Both the position numbers and the translations under genes were made by a program. Of a stretch of 64,000 nt of DNA, positions 13,245 to 26,039 are shown one piece after another. How positions within the stretch are numbered: position 1 is the stretch's first letter; every line of letters starts with the position of its first letter. The stretch is from Eumeta japonica. Lineage: Eukaryota > Arthropoda > Insecta > Lepidoptera > Psychidae. The notes beneath the pieces were generated by a model. That model had not been told where the DNA came from. It made no database searches and was given only the letters and a program-made list of their open reading frames with translations. The stretch is from assembly GCA_005406025.1 (NCBI GenBank), contig BGZK01002008.1, forward strand, positions 1 to 64,000. Reading direction: 5' to 3'.

Positions 13245-13905
13245 GGACAAAATTAGATAAATGAAACCGACCAAGAATGTGTCAGATATGTCCAGTGTAG
13301 AGTTCCGAAGCCGTTACCACAGAAAAAAAATACAGTGCAGATGAAAAAAACTATGTTGTTGAGAGCACTTTTTCTATGTTTCCCACATATAATAGGTATA
13401 AGCTCTCTAGTCACCTATAACTAGAAAAACAAATAGGTTCCTTTACTCCTACAAAAGTGTAAACTAAAAAGCCTCTGCAAAAGAAAGTACAAAGTACAAT
13501 TGTCTGTGAATTTTTTCATTATTTTTGACTTACGGTTTAGAAAATAAAGAGGGGACAAAATTTATGCTAATTTTGAAGCGATTATTGCCGAAAATTTTCA
13601 CTCAATCAAAAAATGCTTAAGAACCTTTTAGTGTTTTTAAAATAACTGTCGAAATATGTGACACACGTTAATGTTTGTTGATAATTTTTTTTCAGATTTG
13701 TTACATAAATGAAGTGCCCCCTTAGAAATATTTATTTTTGTTATTTAACTACTAAACTAAGTAGCGGCTTATACAACACACCTATACTATAAATTTCTTC
13801 AATATTCATTTTGTAGTTTTTGAGTAAAATGTCTGCGACGTACGGACGGACGGACATGTCGAAACTATAAAGATAGCGTTTTTGCCATTTTGGCTCGGAA
13901 CCCTA
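13245..13905 (+). repeat. Dispersed repeat, partner of the 17.2-kb copy
   Basis: Opens accgaccaagaatgtg...agagttccgaag and ends tacggacggacggacatgtc...ggctcggaaccct. Probably a non-autonomous element of the same superfamily as the 6.5 and 9.7 kb copies. No coding. Confidence 0.85.
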
Positions 13906-14579
13906 AAAAAGCTGTACGTTGCTGTATTTGGCGTCAGCAGCAGATTACGGTGTCGTTACGAATTAACAGTGTGGCGGAAGTAAAATAAAAGGTTTGCGAT
14001 TACCCTTTTTATTTTCTCATTGTTTCTCAACTTACGTGATATATACTGCAGAGGGCGCTACATAAATGGAGTACATAAGTATCGAGTGCATATTAAGTTG
14101 TACGAAAATAAATATGAGGAAGTTTTCCCATTGGAAGTTATTATACTTCCAAAGCAAACCGGAAATACACCAACCATGTCATGTTAAATGTATGGTATGT
14201 AATGCATACTTTTTTTTAATGCATAGTTAGGATTATTTACTAACCATAAATGTGCATGAATATTTTTACATCCAGATTCTACTTCCGGTCTCGATGCTGG
14301 TCTCACTTTTCCCTTGGAAATTGCCGCTATTTCATAATAATCTACCTCAATGCTAAATTTAAAATTATAATCCATACAAATAGTCAAACAAACATACGAT
14401 CAGTCTAATTTACGTGTATGGACTAAAAGGGTTGGATATCGAATCCGAACTTCTTCTCTGGTGTATTTCGATATGGTGACTGTCGACGACCGACATCACT
14501 AAAGCGATAGTAACGTCCGTGACCAGCGGATTAAATACTACCCCAGGCAAGAAGGGAGAGGTTTTAATACGATCAATTT

Positions 14580-15200
14580 AATAATTCATCAGTCGACACG
14601 TCCCCTGGTCAAAATTCGAACGTCATACCTTCCAGTTTAAAGGTAACGCTTTCGGCCACTCGGTTAGGGAACATACCCATACTACGTGACCCATATTTTA
14701 CAACTTCCTCCCCCCTTCGGTGACCAACTGTAGTATATGTTGAGACCCATAGTTTTCACGTGGTAATTCATAAATATGATTTTAAATCATTTTCTTTTGC
14801 TAACAGAAAGTTAATATAATCAACGAGAAAAAACTTATGTATAAACATGTTGTAACAGGTACTTACGTTTTACTACAAATAGAATACTATATGAGGACAT
14901 CATTTTTAATGAGTACAAAACTATCAGTTTTAAATCAGCTGGCGTCCCGCATATTTGCGTTAGTGTTGCCATCTGTGAGTTTAAAAAGTGCTAAACGCTG
15001 CGCGTCATAATTTGAATATATCTCCGGAAAAGCGCGAAAATTCTCTGACTACGTGATAAAGCCTTAAGCCCTCCCCGTCCTGTGACTAATCGTAGTATTT
15101 TGAAGCCCTGCCCCGTAAACGGGTCACGTAGTATGGGTATGTTCCCTACCGCTGCAGCACGAGGCGACGGCTGACGGCTGCGACTCGAACTTGTCCGGTC
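14580..15200 (-). mobile_element. tRNA-derived SINE, split by a MITE
   Basis: Removing the MITE and one TA joins, on the minus strand, ctgcagcggtaaccgagtgg (A box) to cgaaagcgttacctttaaac and acgttcgaattttg (B box), the layout of a tRNA-Ser/Leu-type SINE head. Confidence 0.65.
14667..15146. mobile_element. TA-flanked MITE inserted in a SINE
   Basis: 26-bp perfect terminal inverted repeats starting gggaacatacccatactacg, with TA on each side. 480 bp, non-coding. The ends resemble, but differ from, the 16,314 element. Confidence 0.9.
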
Positions 15201-15204
15201 TGCC

Positions 15205-16300
15205 GGAGTTCACGGACTCGAGACGCAAAGTCCTTCACAACGACACCAATTATTAATAGTGATTCATGATTAGAAGGAAAGAGCGTATAATAGTATAGTT
15301 TACACGCGCACGCCAATGGCCGTGCGCTGTTGTTATAACGGGCGTGGACTTGCAACTGCGAAGAGAGCGCAGTTTTGGATGCGGTATGTTTTGCGGCGGA
15401 TCTGTTAGACTTTTTTTGGAGTTTACTCCTTAAGAATAATAAAAAAAAAAACTAGTGGTGACGTGGGACATGCGGTTGAAACCAGTTTCTTTCGCTTTAT
15501 ATTATATTATATAAAACAACAGGAACAATGAATTAAATTAAAAACTTTTAAGAGTAATTGAATAAGAAATACAAAATAATATTTCAAGAAAGTCATTCAT
15601 TTACTTAAAATTGAATATAATGCATATAAAATAGACAATTTTATATTTTTATTATTATTAAAAACTTTGTTAAATTCGTCAAGCTGCATAATTATGTAAT
15701 TTTTAAAATAGATGTCACTTTTTCTAGAGATTTAAAATTGAAAACTTTCTCTCCAGAACCTAATAAAATTCAAAAAAATATTCATATAGAAATTATCTGT
15801 TCATAATAAATGACATTATTATTCAGGACAAATGTACGTAACACAAAATAGATAAAAATTTTCATTGAAATATTGAAAGAGGAAATTAACACCGCGCCGC
15901 GCGAGGCTTCCGCCACACTTGCTTAATATCTAGCATCTGTTAAAGAGAGAGAGAGAGAGAGAGAGACGTTGAAAGCCGAATGGAGGGGACGCAACGTTTT
16001 TTCTTATGTGACTACTTCGGCCAACTAACACTTCCTGCAAGCTGCGTTAAGGAATTTCATTCCAGTAACAATGGTATAATATTTCTAGCACAATATTTAA
16101 TACATAATAAAAAAATATTTAAAAAATCATCGGAGTCATCGAGTGGAAAAAATTCTATTTCATTTCACTAAATAGTTTTTGGTGTAAAAAATCATCATAC
16201 CAATTGACAAGTAATAATCTAAAACAAAGAACTATTTTATCTATTCATCATTCAGTAGATATCTCGATCACTTGCAATATACTCTGAAAATGTAAATACA
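15205..16300. other. No gene seen
   Basis: AT-rich apart from a GC-richer patch at 15,300-15,410. Only chance ORFs. Confidence 0.35.
15944..15966. repeat. (GA)n microsatellite
   Basis: About 11 GA repeats. Confidence 0.95.
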
Positions 16301-16313
16301 TTAGGGGAGCGTC

Positions 16314-16699
16314 CATAAACTACGTAGCTCGACCAAGGGGGGGAGGGATAAGCTTAAGCGCTACGCTGAGGCACGTAATAGGGGGGAGGGAGTCGAGAGC
16401 AAAGCTACGTGGTTTTCTTCAGATGAAAATTTTGTTGAATAAGATAATTTGAGACCCCGATGTTAATTTAACAAGAGGAATCAAATAATTAAATACATTA
16501 TTTGAAAAAATAAACTGTTAATAAATTAATTTATTATTAATTATTTTATTTTATAAATAAATTAATGTATCGTGAAAAAAAACCACGTTCCATTGGGTTG
16601 GGGGGGGGGGGTCATAGAAAGGGCTACGTGAGGCCACATGGGGGGAGGGAGGAGTCCTAGAGAGACTAAAATATGACCACGTGGTTTATGGACGTTCCC
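16314..16699. mobile_element. TA-flanked MITE (gggaacgtccataaaccacgt family)
   Basis: Inverted ends ggggagcgtccataaactac and gtggtttatggacgttccc between TA dinucleotides. 386 bp, non-coding, with a long G-run near 16,600. TA target suggests Tc1/mariner mobilisation. Confidence 0.8.
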
Positions 16700-17204
16700 T
16701 AGTGTCGCTTTATCGTTGTAGTTGCAATAACTGCATAGATTTTTCCACAGATACCGCATCTAATTAAATTCACACTTGCTTGTTTACAACAACTTGCGGG
16801 TTTACTGTTATGTATTGAATATTAATGAGCTTGCGCGAGGACGTCTGTCCAATGACTCGTGGGCATCGGCGAGGTTTACGTGTATCATCACGGCGCATTC
16901 TCTTTGGGAGTAACCAGGAACGCGACGATAATATTCAGGGCTCGGTCCTTGTGAATTTAGGTAATGTCGCCTTCATACCTTTCGGACTGGCCTAGAACTA
17001 AAACAGTATCTGTTGGAATTTTTATAAAATTTAAGGACAAATTCTTATTTACATATCATGGTTCAAACACGCGTTCCCTACTTGGACGTGCACACACATA
17101 ATTGATTTTCGATAATAGAATTACAACTTGCTTAATTTCAAGATAATTTTTAATTTTCTTAATGGGAACTTAAAAACAAAAAAGTATCTTTCTTTAAGAT
17201 CGAA

Positions 17205-17960
17205 CTGAGGAGTGAAAAAACCGGCTAAGAGCATGTCAGATCATGCTCACTGTAGGGTTCCGACGCTGTTACTACAAAGAAATGTACTACAGGTGTAAAA
17301 AATCGTTGTTACACTTTTTCCATGTTTCTCGTTGTCTACGTATAAATAAGCACTTTAGTCGCCTATAACTAGAGAAACAAGTAGGTATGTCGACAATTAC
17401 TCTTAAACTAGTGTAAACTAAAGTGAACAAGCAAAAGAGCGTATGTGCATAGCACTTACGCACATCTGTTGATAAGCGTAATTTTTCGGCAATAACTCAA
17501 AAACGGTGCATCTGAACATATTCAAAATAATTTTCTTTGAAAGTAATGTATTAAGCGTTATCTCCGCTTTTTTTCTTTTTTGGATGTACTGTTTAAAAAA
17601 TAAAGGGGGGACACAATTTCTACTACTTTTGGAGCAATTATTTTTGAAACTATTTACATAATCAGAAAAAATGCTTAAAGGTCTTAAAGTGTTTTTAAAA
17701 TAATTGTCAAAATATATGCCACACGTTGATGTTTGCTGAAAAAAACCTTTTTCAGCTTCTGTAACTTGTGTGGAGTGCCCCCTTAGAAATATTTATTTTT
17801 GTTATTTAACTACTAAATTTAATAGCGGCTTATACAGGGCACCTACATTATAAATTTCATCAATATACGTCTTGTAATTCATGAATAAGATCCCTGTGAC
17901 ATACGGACGGACGGATATGACGAAATTATAAGTTTTCCGTTTTTAATATTTTCACTCGGA
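17205..17960 (+). repeat. Dispersed repeat, partner of the 13.2-kb copy
   Basis: Shares agtgcccccttagaaatatt, gttatttaactactaaa, tagcggcttataca and the terminal catacggacggacggatatg with 13,245-13,905, in the same orientation. It opens accggctaagagcatg...agggttccgac. Confidence 0.85.
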
Positions 17961-18324
17961 ACCATAAGAAAGGATTCAGGAAAGAATTTTTTTTGCACGT
18001 TGACTTTGTGATATGACATAACTTTAAAAACCGCATTAACAATTTTTAAGTGGCTTGTTTAAATACATTACCGTTTATTGGCTGTCATATCACATTGAAT
18101 ATGCAGTTGAGAATATTTTCAGGAACCCTTGAACGTCACATGATTTATAATGACCTGTAATGGTCACTAACAAGTTTTGATCTTTACTCAAATGGCTTAG
18201 CCGTGCACGTAATATTAAAAAAAACACGAAAAGCTAAGAGATATCTGGCTCTGTTACCTTAATCGAAATTGCCTATTTATAGTTTAGCGTTACTGTAACG
18301 TGCCAGCATTTTAAATGAGCTTCG

Positions 18325-18390
18325 CTACTAAAGGCTACCCACTGAAACCAGAATGATACCTACTCATTCTGGTTTCAGTAGATGGCCTTC
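18325..18390. repeat. Inverted repeat (16-bp perfect core)
   Basis: Arms actgaaaccagaatga and tcattctggtttcagt with a 7-nt loop, extended outward imperfectly by aaggctacc / gatggcctt. Probably a MITE core. Confidence 0.85.
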
Positions 18391-18779
18391 AGTGATATAA
18401 AGAAATACGAGCTAACGCAAAACCTCCGCATGTAAATCTGTTCGTGGACGCACCGGGGATGAGAAGATCTCTTTGTCATTTTTATGTGAAAGATTATTGA
18501 ATGGTAATACTGTATTTTTTAAAATGGTATGTAATGTTCAAATTCTGAATTAAATTTATGAGTTACGGCATGCGTCTAATTAATGTAAGTTTAAAATATT
18601 AAAAATAAATAAGGATTTACTACGCAAACGGAGAACGGAGAGAGACGGATGCATTACGCACGGATTACGCGGAAACGATTCGCGTAATTATTATGTCGAT
18701 TTTATGGACGCAGTTGCGTCACTGTTCATCTTTCGCAAGAGAAGCCGATGTAAGAAAACCTCAGGTGTTCCGATCGAAC

Positions 18780-21210
18780 GTCGTATAGACTAGATCCACT
18801 TTGGAGTCGTCAACATAAAATCGATGTACAAACATGTCGTGTATTGCCCACAATAGAACCTAGGACCTCTCGCCTCTGAAGCGAACGCCTCATCTATGAC
18901 AATGAGGAGGTCTGCACTCTATAATTAATATATAAACATGTCGCGTACTAGCCATAAACACACAGCTCCTCTTGCCTCGAAAGTGTACGCCTCACCCGCT
19001 AGACTACGGGGCTCTGCGCTCTATAATCAATTCACAAACATGTCGTGTTGTGTCTATAACCAAATGTAGGACCTCTCCACTCAGAAGCGAACGCCTCATC
19101 CACTAAACTAGGGGATTTGCGCTCTATAATCAATTTATGAACATGTCGTGTTGTGTTTATAACCAAATATAGGAACTCTCTCCTCAGAAGCGAACGCCTC
19201 ATCCACTAAACTAGGGGATTTGCGCTCTATAATCAATTTACGAACATGTCGTGTTGTGTCCATCATCAAATGTGGGACCTCTCCCCTCAGAAACGAACGC
19301 CTCATCCACTAGACTAGGGATTTGCGCTCTATAATCAATTTACGAACATGTCGTGTTGTGTCCATCATCAAATGTGGGACCTCTCCCCTCAGAAACGTAC
19401 GCCTCATCCACTAAACTAGAGGATTTGCGCTCTATAATCAATTTACGAACATGTCGTGTTGTGTCTATAACCAAATGTAGGACCTCTCCTGTAGCAGAAC
19501 GCCTCATCCACTAAACTAGGGATTTTGCGCTATAATCAATCAATTTACGAACATGTCAAGCTGTGTCTATAACCAAATGTAGGACCTCTCCCCTCAATAG
19601 CGAACGCCTCATCCACTAGACTAGACTAGACTAGGGGGCTTTGCACTCTATAATCAATTTATGAACATGTCGTGTTGTGTCTATAACCAAATGTAGGACC
19701 TCTCCCCTCAATAGCGAACGCCTCATCCACTAGACTAGGGATTTGCGCTCTAATAATTTAAGAACATGTCGTTGTGTCCATCATCAAATGTGGACCTCTC
19801 CCTCAAGAAAGAAATCTTCCACCTCCCATAATCAATTTACGAACATGTCGTTTGTGTCCATCATCAAACGTGGGACCTCTCCCCTAGAAACGAACGCCTC
19901 ATCCACTAGACTAGAGATTTGCGCTATAACCAATTTACGAATATGTCTGTTCTATAACCAAATGTAGGACCTCTCCCTCAGTAGCGCACGCCTCATCCAC
20001 TAGACTAGGGGAATTGCGCTCTATAATCAATTTACGAACATGTCGTATTGTGTCTATAACCAAATGTAGGACCTCTCCCCTCAATGGCGAACGCCTCATC
20101 CACTAGACTAAGGGATTTGCGCTCTATAATCAATTTACGAACATGTCGTGTTGTGTTTATAACCAAATGTAGTACCTCTCCCCTCAGTAGCGCACGCCTC
20201 ATCTACTAGACTAGGGAATTTGCGCTCTTTAATCAATTTACGAACATGTCGTGTTGTGCCTATAACCAAATGTAGGACTCTCTCCCTCAATGGCGAACGC
20301 CCTTCCACTAGACTAAGAGATCTGCTCTATAATCAATTTACGAACATGTCGTGTTGTGTCTATAACCAAATGTAGGACCTCTCCCCTCAATGGCGAACGC
20401 CTCATCCACTAGACTAGGGGATTTGCGCTCTATAATCAATTTACGAACATGTCGTGTTGTGTCCATCATCAAACGTGGACCTCTCAGAAACGAACGCCTC
20501 ATCCACTAAACTAGGGATTTGTGCGCTATAATCAATTTACCAACATGTCGTTGTGTCCATCATCAAATGGACCTCTCCCCTCAGAAACGAACGCCTCATC
20601 CACTAGACTAGGGGATTTGCGCTCTATAATCAATTTACCAACATGTCGTGTTGTGTCCATCATCAAACGTGGGACCTCTCCCCTCAGAAACGAACGCCTC
20701 ATCCACTAGACTAGGGGATTTGCGCTCTATAATCAATTTACCAACATGTCGTGTTGTGTCCATCATCAAAATGTGGGACCTCTCCCCTCAGAAACGAACG
20801 CCTCATCCACTAGACTAGGGGATTTGCGCTCTATAATCAATTTACGAACATGTCGTGTTGTGTCTATCACCAAATGTGGGACCTCTCCCTCAATACGAAC
20901 GCCTCATCCACTAGACTAGGACGTTGGCCTTTATCAATCAATTTATGAACATGTCGTGTTGTGTCTATAACCAAATGTAGGACCTCTCCTCAAAGCGAAC
21001 GCCTCATCCACTAGACTAGGGGATTTGCGCTCTATAATAATTTAAGAACATGTCGTGTTGTGTCCATCATCAAATGTGGGACCTCTCCCCTTAGAAGCGA
21101 ATGCCTCATCTGCTAGATTACAGAGTTCTGCACTGTAGAATAAATTTACAAACATATCGTTTGCTGGCCGTAAACGAACCTAATACTCCTTCCCTCGGAA
21201 GCGAACTTCT
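18780..21210 (-). repeat. tRNA-like minisatellite, about 24 units of roughly 100 bp
   Basis: Each unit carries gaacatgtcgtgttgtgtc, aggacctctcccctcagaag and gcctcatccactagacta. On the minus strand this gives TAGTCTAGTGGATGAGGCG (A-box type) and, in the leftmost units, GGTCCTAGGTTCTATTGT (B-box type), spaced as in a tRNA gene. In the central units the B box has decayed to aggtcctacatttgg. Unit length varies from about 80 to 113 bp through small indels. Flanking units are the most divergent. Confidence 0.9.
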
Positions 21211-22019
21211 TTTAAATTTAAACACCATAACACATTATACGCGGAATAAAATAAAGTAGTCGTATTCCAACTGCGTTTATGAAAACGATATACTACTCAT
21301 CTGTGCAAACAATGCATATGCCTAGGTATAATTTGATGTTAATTCAGGTGAAATAAAATGTGTGACTTTGAATCCATTGAATATACTGTAATGATACAGT
21401 TAATCGTAAGTAAGTGGTCAACAATAGCCTTTATAAAATTACTGACAGTCTATATTGTAATTATATTCTGAGGCCGGACACATCCGGCAGTTTCATACAA
21501 ATCTTACTTCGAAGAACGACTGTCTAATAAATTAAAATTATTTATTGCAATTCGTTAAGATTTGTCTTATTTTAATATTTTTGAAAAGAAAAGATATTTG
21601 AATATCTATTGCAAAATGTAATTTCAAATAAGTACACCCTTTGGAAAAAAAAGGCGACAAAACTTTAAAGAAAGAAAGAAATAATTAATTCGACCGACAC
21701 ATATTTTTTTTTTTACAATCAATTGTGTTACTTATTATTTTAAACTTTGTTCATGTGTCGCTGGTTAAAAGGGGTTTCGTTCAGCATCAGTGGCGGCGCC
21801 TTAAAGATCTCGCAACTAATGATTGTAATTAACAGTGTCGTTTTAAATTAATTTACTAGCTTACTTCACTTCAATGTATAATTCAATTTTAAAATATTAT
21901 AACTTCTTATGGAAATCGCAATGAGATCCACTACGTAATTAGAAGTATAAAAAAAATTCAAAGATAATGTACAAACCTTTTAGTTTGTCATCAAATTCAT
22001 CAACTAATTTGTTTACAAA
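21211..22019. other. No gene seen
   Basis: AT-rich with short homopolymers. Nothing recognised. Confidence 0.35.
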
Positions 22020-22260
22020 ACGCCACAGCACTCCGCACAAACGTCATAGACCGACTTTGACAGCTGTCAAATTTGACGTCCACGTTTTTCTAAGTCGTTC
22101 GCGAACGCGTAGAGGCGGCAAGTGAAACGTCCGCGCGCCGCGTGCCGCACCGCTGACTGCCCGCTCTGACTTTCCAATCTCTATTGCAACGCGAACGCTG
22201 CGGGCACTGTGTGAAGTTCGTGCCGATTGTGAAGACTCTAGTCAAGTATTTTTGTCCTAA
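22020..22260. promoter_or_regulatory. CpG-rich patch, candidate promoter or 5' exon
   Basis: Dense CG dinucleotides (gcgcgccgcgtgccgcac) and a palindromic tgacagctgtca at about 22,059 in AT-rich surroundings. No coding frame. It could be the start of a gene lying elsewhere, in either direction. Confidence 0.25.
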
Positions 22261-22567
22261 CAGGCTGGTTTTTTAATTTTTTTTAAGAATTATAAGCTAA
22301 GCCGAATTTCTCAAGTTTGGATTATAACTCTGTCGCTAGTAATTAATACACAGAAATTTTTGAATGAAAACTTTGAGCCGACTATTAACACATAAAAAGA
22401 GGTTAATTAAAATTAATCCGGATTTAAGCTAATTAATTATACATATATGTGCTGTTAAAGTTCACTGCATTCTCATCGATATTATCACATACTAGAGCTA
22501 AGGAATGAATTTTTGATTTGATGCCCATTTGTTTCGATACCAGTGTCATTTCGAAGAGCGATGAAAG

Positions 22568-22640
22568 GCCCAGCGGTTCAGAGCGTCGACCTCGAACTAG
22601 AAGATTCTGAGTTCGACCTTGATGACTTTAAATTAAGTGG
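22568..22640 (+). mobile_element. tRNA-derived SINE head
   Basis: ggcccagcggttcagagcg (A box-like) followed about 40 nt later by gagttcgacct (B box-like), as in Pol III-driven lepidopteran SINEs. Confidence 0.5.
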
Positions 22641-23080
22641 AAAACGAGTTCTTTAATTTAAGTCACATTACAGTTATTTGTTCCGTCCCTTGGAGCACAC
22701 GCTAATCCATGGACTATGGACGATGCTACTGTATCGGTGGCAATGATTATTAGCAGCATGTAGCCTGGATTTGGTGAACGGGAAGGTTTTAGGGGTACAG
22801 ACACAATTTGAATCAAAAAGATTGTATGGGAGTGCATATCTTAGTATTAGCGTTCTAATGATATACGATGACATCAACAACGAATAACCTACCCCACCAT
22901 TTCGCTTTTCCGTTGCGGAATTCCCTCCACAAAGATTTTTTTTATTACAAATAAATATATTTTTTAAGCAATAAAGTGAATAGGACCTTGCTTGCCATTA
23001 TGGATAGTGAAAGTGTCTCAAGATCAAGCGAGTTTGGCTACCCATAATGAGATCTTGATACCGACGCCTACATATTGTAG

Positions 23081-23490
23081 TGAAAGTTGGTTATGGCAGA
23101 AGAAAAATACAAGAAGAATTAATGCGGTGGAGATACGATGTCTGGGTAAACATGTGGAGTATCGTTGAAAGATAGATATAGGACCAGTGATGTCACAAAG
23201 CGGTCTGGTTTCAGAGAAGACGTACTGATTATAACAGAAAAAAGTATGTTCCCTCAGTTTGGCCGTATGGAAAGGAAAGTAGACTCACAAAATAATATAT
23301 GGATATAGTATAAATCGAATGTTTGTGATGGGAAAGTCAGCAAGGGTCGCCCTAAAAAATCCTATGTAGACGAAATTTGTGGTACAATATAAAAAAAAAT
23401 CGATTTTTTTTAGCATTGGAAACCGTGCATGAAAAGATTGATGGATGTCAGCGAAGCAAGAGAAATATGCAAAATTGTACAATGTGGAAA
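23081..23490 (+). pseudogene. LINE C-terminal fragment (RTE-like)
   Basis: In broken frames: SWLWQKKNTRRINAVEIRCL, SMFPQFGRMERKVDSQ, YKSNVCDGKVSKGRPKKSYV and RLMDVSEAREICK, the order seen at the C-terminus of RTE-like LINE proteins. Several stops and frame changes. Confidence 0.8.
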
Positions 23491-23730
23491 TCTACAACAA
23501 TATCTGCCTACCTTTCTGAAAAATAGAAATGACCTTACGTTATTTTATATTATTCTTCTGGACTTTTTTATCATTTGATGCTAATTTAAAATACAATCGA
23601 AATATAAGCAAGCCTTAAATATACTATACAAATTGTAAATAAGCACTGTTGTCGATAGTTCTACATAAATCTGATAGCCGAAAATAGCAGCACTAAAAAA
23701 GCAAGCAAAATATTTTTAATGTATTTCATA

Positions 23731-24400
23731 CTAGCTGTCCCGGCCGCTTCGCTGGGTAATTTTTATTATAAATAAAATGGCGAAGGATTTACGGAATTCT
23801 AAAAATGAGTAGCCTAGAACATCTACAAATCATTCCGCATCGAATGGTCCCAGTCCCACGTCTATACGTTTAGTAGTTTTTACGTGATTGGCGAACAAAG
23901 ACAACTTATTTTCATTATATATGTATAGATTAATATCTATATTATTATATAATTCTGCAGCATCTGTCTGTACATTCAATTTTTTTGTAAAATTTTGTGA
24001 TAGATATTCTTTTTATGACTAACTTACCACAATTTTACCCTTTTTAAAATTCATGTCTGTCTCTCTGTCTGTGTGTCCCTTTATAACTCAGGAACGGTTT
24101 GACAGATCGTAACGAAAATCGGTATATACTATCAACATGTGATTGCGCAAATAACGGGCTACTGTCTGTTTGTTTATTCTTTTACATCTTTAAAAACATC
24201 ACTGATCTTAATGAATATTAATAAACAGTAAGCACACGTGACAGCGCAAATAATGGGCAACTATCTTTCTGTCTATCTGTTCGTCTGTCTGTATGTCGTT
24301 TTATAACTTGAAAAAAATTAAACCGATTGTGATGAAAACTGGTATGCATCTAGAACAAGTTATTGTACAAATGTTACAGGTACTGTCTTTCTACCTTTTT
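23731..24400 (-). mobile_element. Helitron-like element (3' end at left)
   Basis: The plus strand begins CTAGctgtcccggccgcttc, the reverse complement of a Helitron-like 3' end (ccggcc hairpin then CTAG). The body has two related blocks starting with (c)tgtctgt and 'ttataact' at about 24,055 and 24,285. The right end is not defined. Confidence 0.4.
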
Positions 24401-25029
24401 GCATAAGTTTTTAATTAGGGGATAGCCACTCACCGATTCAAGCTAGCCGAGATTTTTTAAATTAGAAGCCAAATCGAAATTGATCAGATGACAGTTTGTA
24501 TAATGTAAGGAGCCAATGAGGAAGAATTTTCGCAAATTTTCTTTTTATTAAAAGGTGGTTGGCTGTTGAATGAAATTTCTTATGGAGTGAGATACGACTG
24601 TGTTATGAATATTACTCACTAAAAATGGCGTGACGCGTTTTTCACAACTAGATGGAGATGGAAGTAGAGTTGTATATTTCGTGTGTATTTTATTAGACAC
24701 TCATTTTACTCCATACGTCTTCTTTACGAGCCTAAATCAATCATATAATTACAAGGAAACTGGCAATATGTAGTGTTCGCAAACGGGAAGGTTTTTGAAA
24801 GAAAAAAAACTAGCAATTGTTCCCAATTTTGTCTACGTGTTCGTACTATTGGACTAAACTACTGAAACTAGCCTAAAAATTCCTTCATGAATAAGAAGCT
24901 TCCTTAGTAAAATAGACTAGTAACATTTCGCTTTGGTGTCATTTGCTGGTTTGTGCTATTAGTTTCTTAAAATTCTACCACGTATAGAATATTACATTAT
25001 CCTCGATCAATACCTGTGATCTGTAACCG

Positions 25030-25310
25030 AATTAAAATTGCATACGGGACGAAAAAGGAGAATCGAGATTTGAGATTGAGAGCGATTGAAATCGAGAATG
25101 AAACCAGATCGGAATCGAGTGGCCTAAAATTAGAATAAAAAGCGTGATCAAAATTGGAATAAGGCCGAAATTAAGAATCGAGAGTCGGAATAGAACCGAA
25201 ATATACTTAGATCGTTTGAAATCGAGATGAGACAAATCAGCATCAAAAGCACGACTGAAACCAGAACCGAGAACGAGATAACAATCGGAATCGTGGTTAA
25301 GATCGTAGTC
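25030..25310. repeat. Degenerate purine-rich repeat (gaatcgagat / gaaatcgagaa)
   Basis: Loosely periodic array of GAAATCGAGA-like words with substitutions. The same vocabulary occurs near 43,540, 45,190-45,310, 51,030-51,110 and 55,680-55,880. Confidence 0.7.
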
Positions 25311-25632
25311 GGTCGATACATAAGATGAAGGAATTCATTCTTTTTGTGCAGAATGCAGCGGCGAGCGGAACCTAGTTTTTCTATATATTTCTTTTCTTGA
25401 TGTAGAATGGTGCAGTCTAATCTAAAAACTGTTTACGTTAAAAAAATATAAATAAAATTGCGTGTGTAGCATCATACACTCGGTATAAGTAAAATTTTCT
25501 TAAATAACTTTTCGTGGATATCAAAGAATTCCAGAACACAAACGAAAATAACTACAAAACACAATCATTAATTACATTAATTACACTACTCGTGGCACTT
25601 AAGTGTTGATACATAGCGTCTGACGCGTACAT

Positions 25633-26031
25633 CTACAACGCGCGCATTCGCAACCTTATTTTATTCTGTCGCTGTGTACACGTCACTTTCTTTTGCTCGA
25701 CTCCCGTGGCGGCGATATCCATAGCTCTCTTTCTCCTTTTCTCTACGTTATGTGTTTCTTCTCTCATGTAATGAAGTGAGCCGTCCTTGAAATTTCTCTC
25801 CCAAGAAGTTTCGCTTCCAAAACAAAAACGTATATATCGTCTATTCTTTAAAAAGCCCAGTTTCGCGTTGCGGACCGCTACACGCGCGGGTGGATGAGTT
25901 AGATGTTTAGCGGAGGTAAAGTATCGTTCACGGTCCAAATGCCGGCAGGAGAGTGACTTATGGTACGTACTTAAGTTATAATTGCAAAAATCTACCCGTC
26001 GGGCCGAGGTGAAAATAATGGTGAAACTCAC
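25633..26031 (-). other. 132-codon ORF, unrecognised
   Basis: Longest unexplained minus-strand frame in the left half. It starts MSFTIIFTSARRVD and is Arg-rich, with no domain or homology I recognise. Sequence is GC-richer than its surroundings. It may be chance, or a promoter-proximal exon. Confidence 0.15.
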
Positions 26032-26039
26032 CTTTATGA

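Noticed and set aside
16590..16620. G-run as a G-quadruplex regulatory site.
   Set aside because: It lies inside a MITE and is a simple homopolymer with no associated gene.
18780..21210. CRISPR-like array.
   Set aside because: Units are contiguous and near-identical along their whole length; there are no unique spacers, and the genome is eukaryotic.
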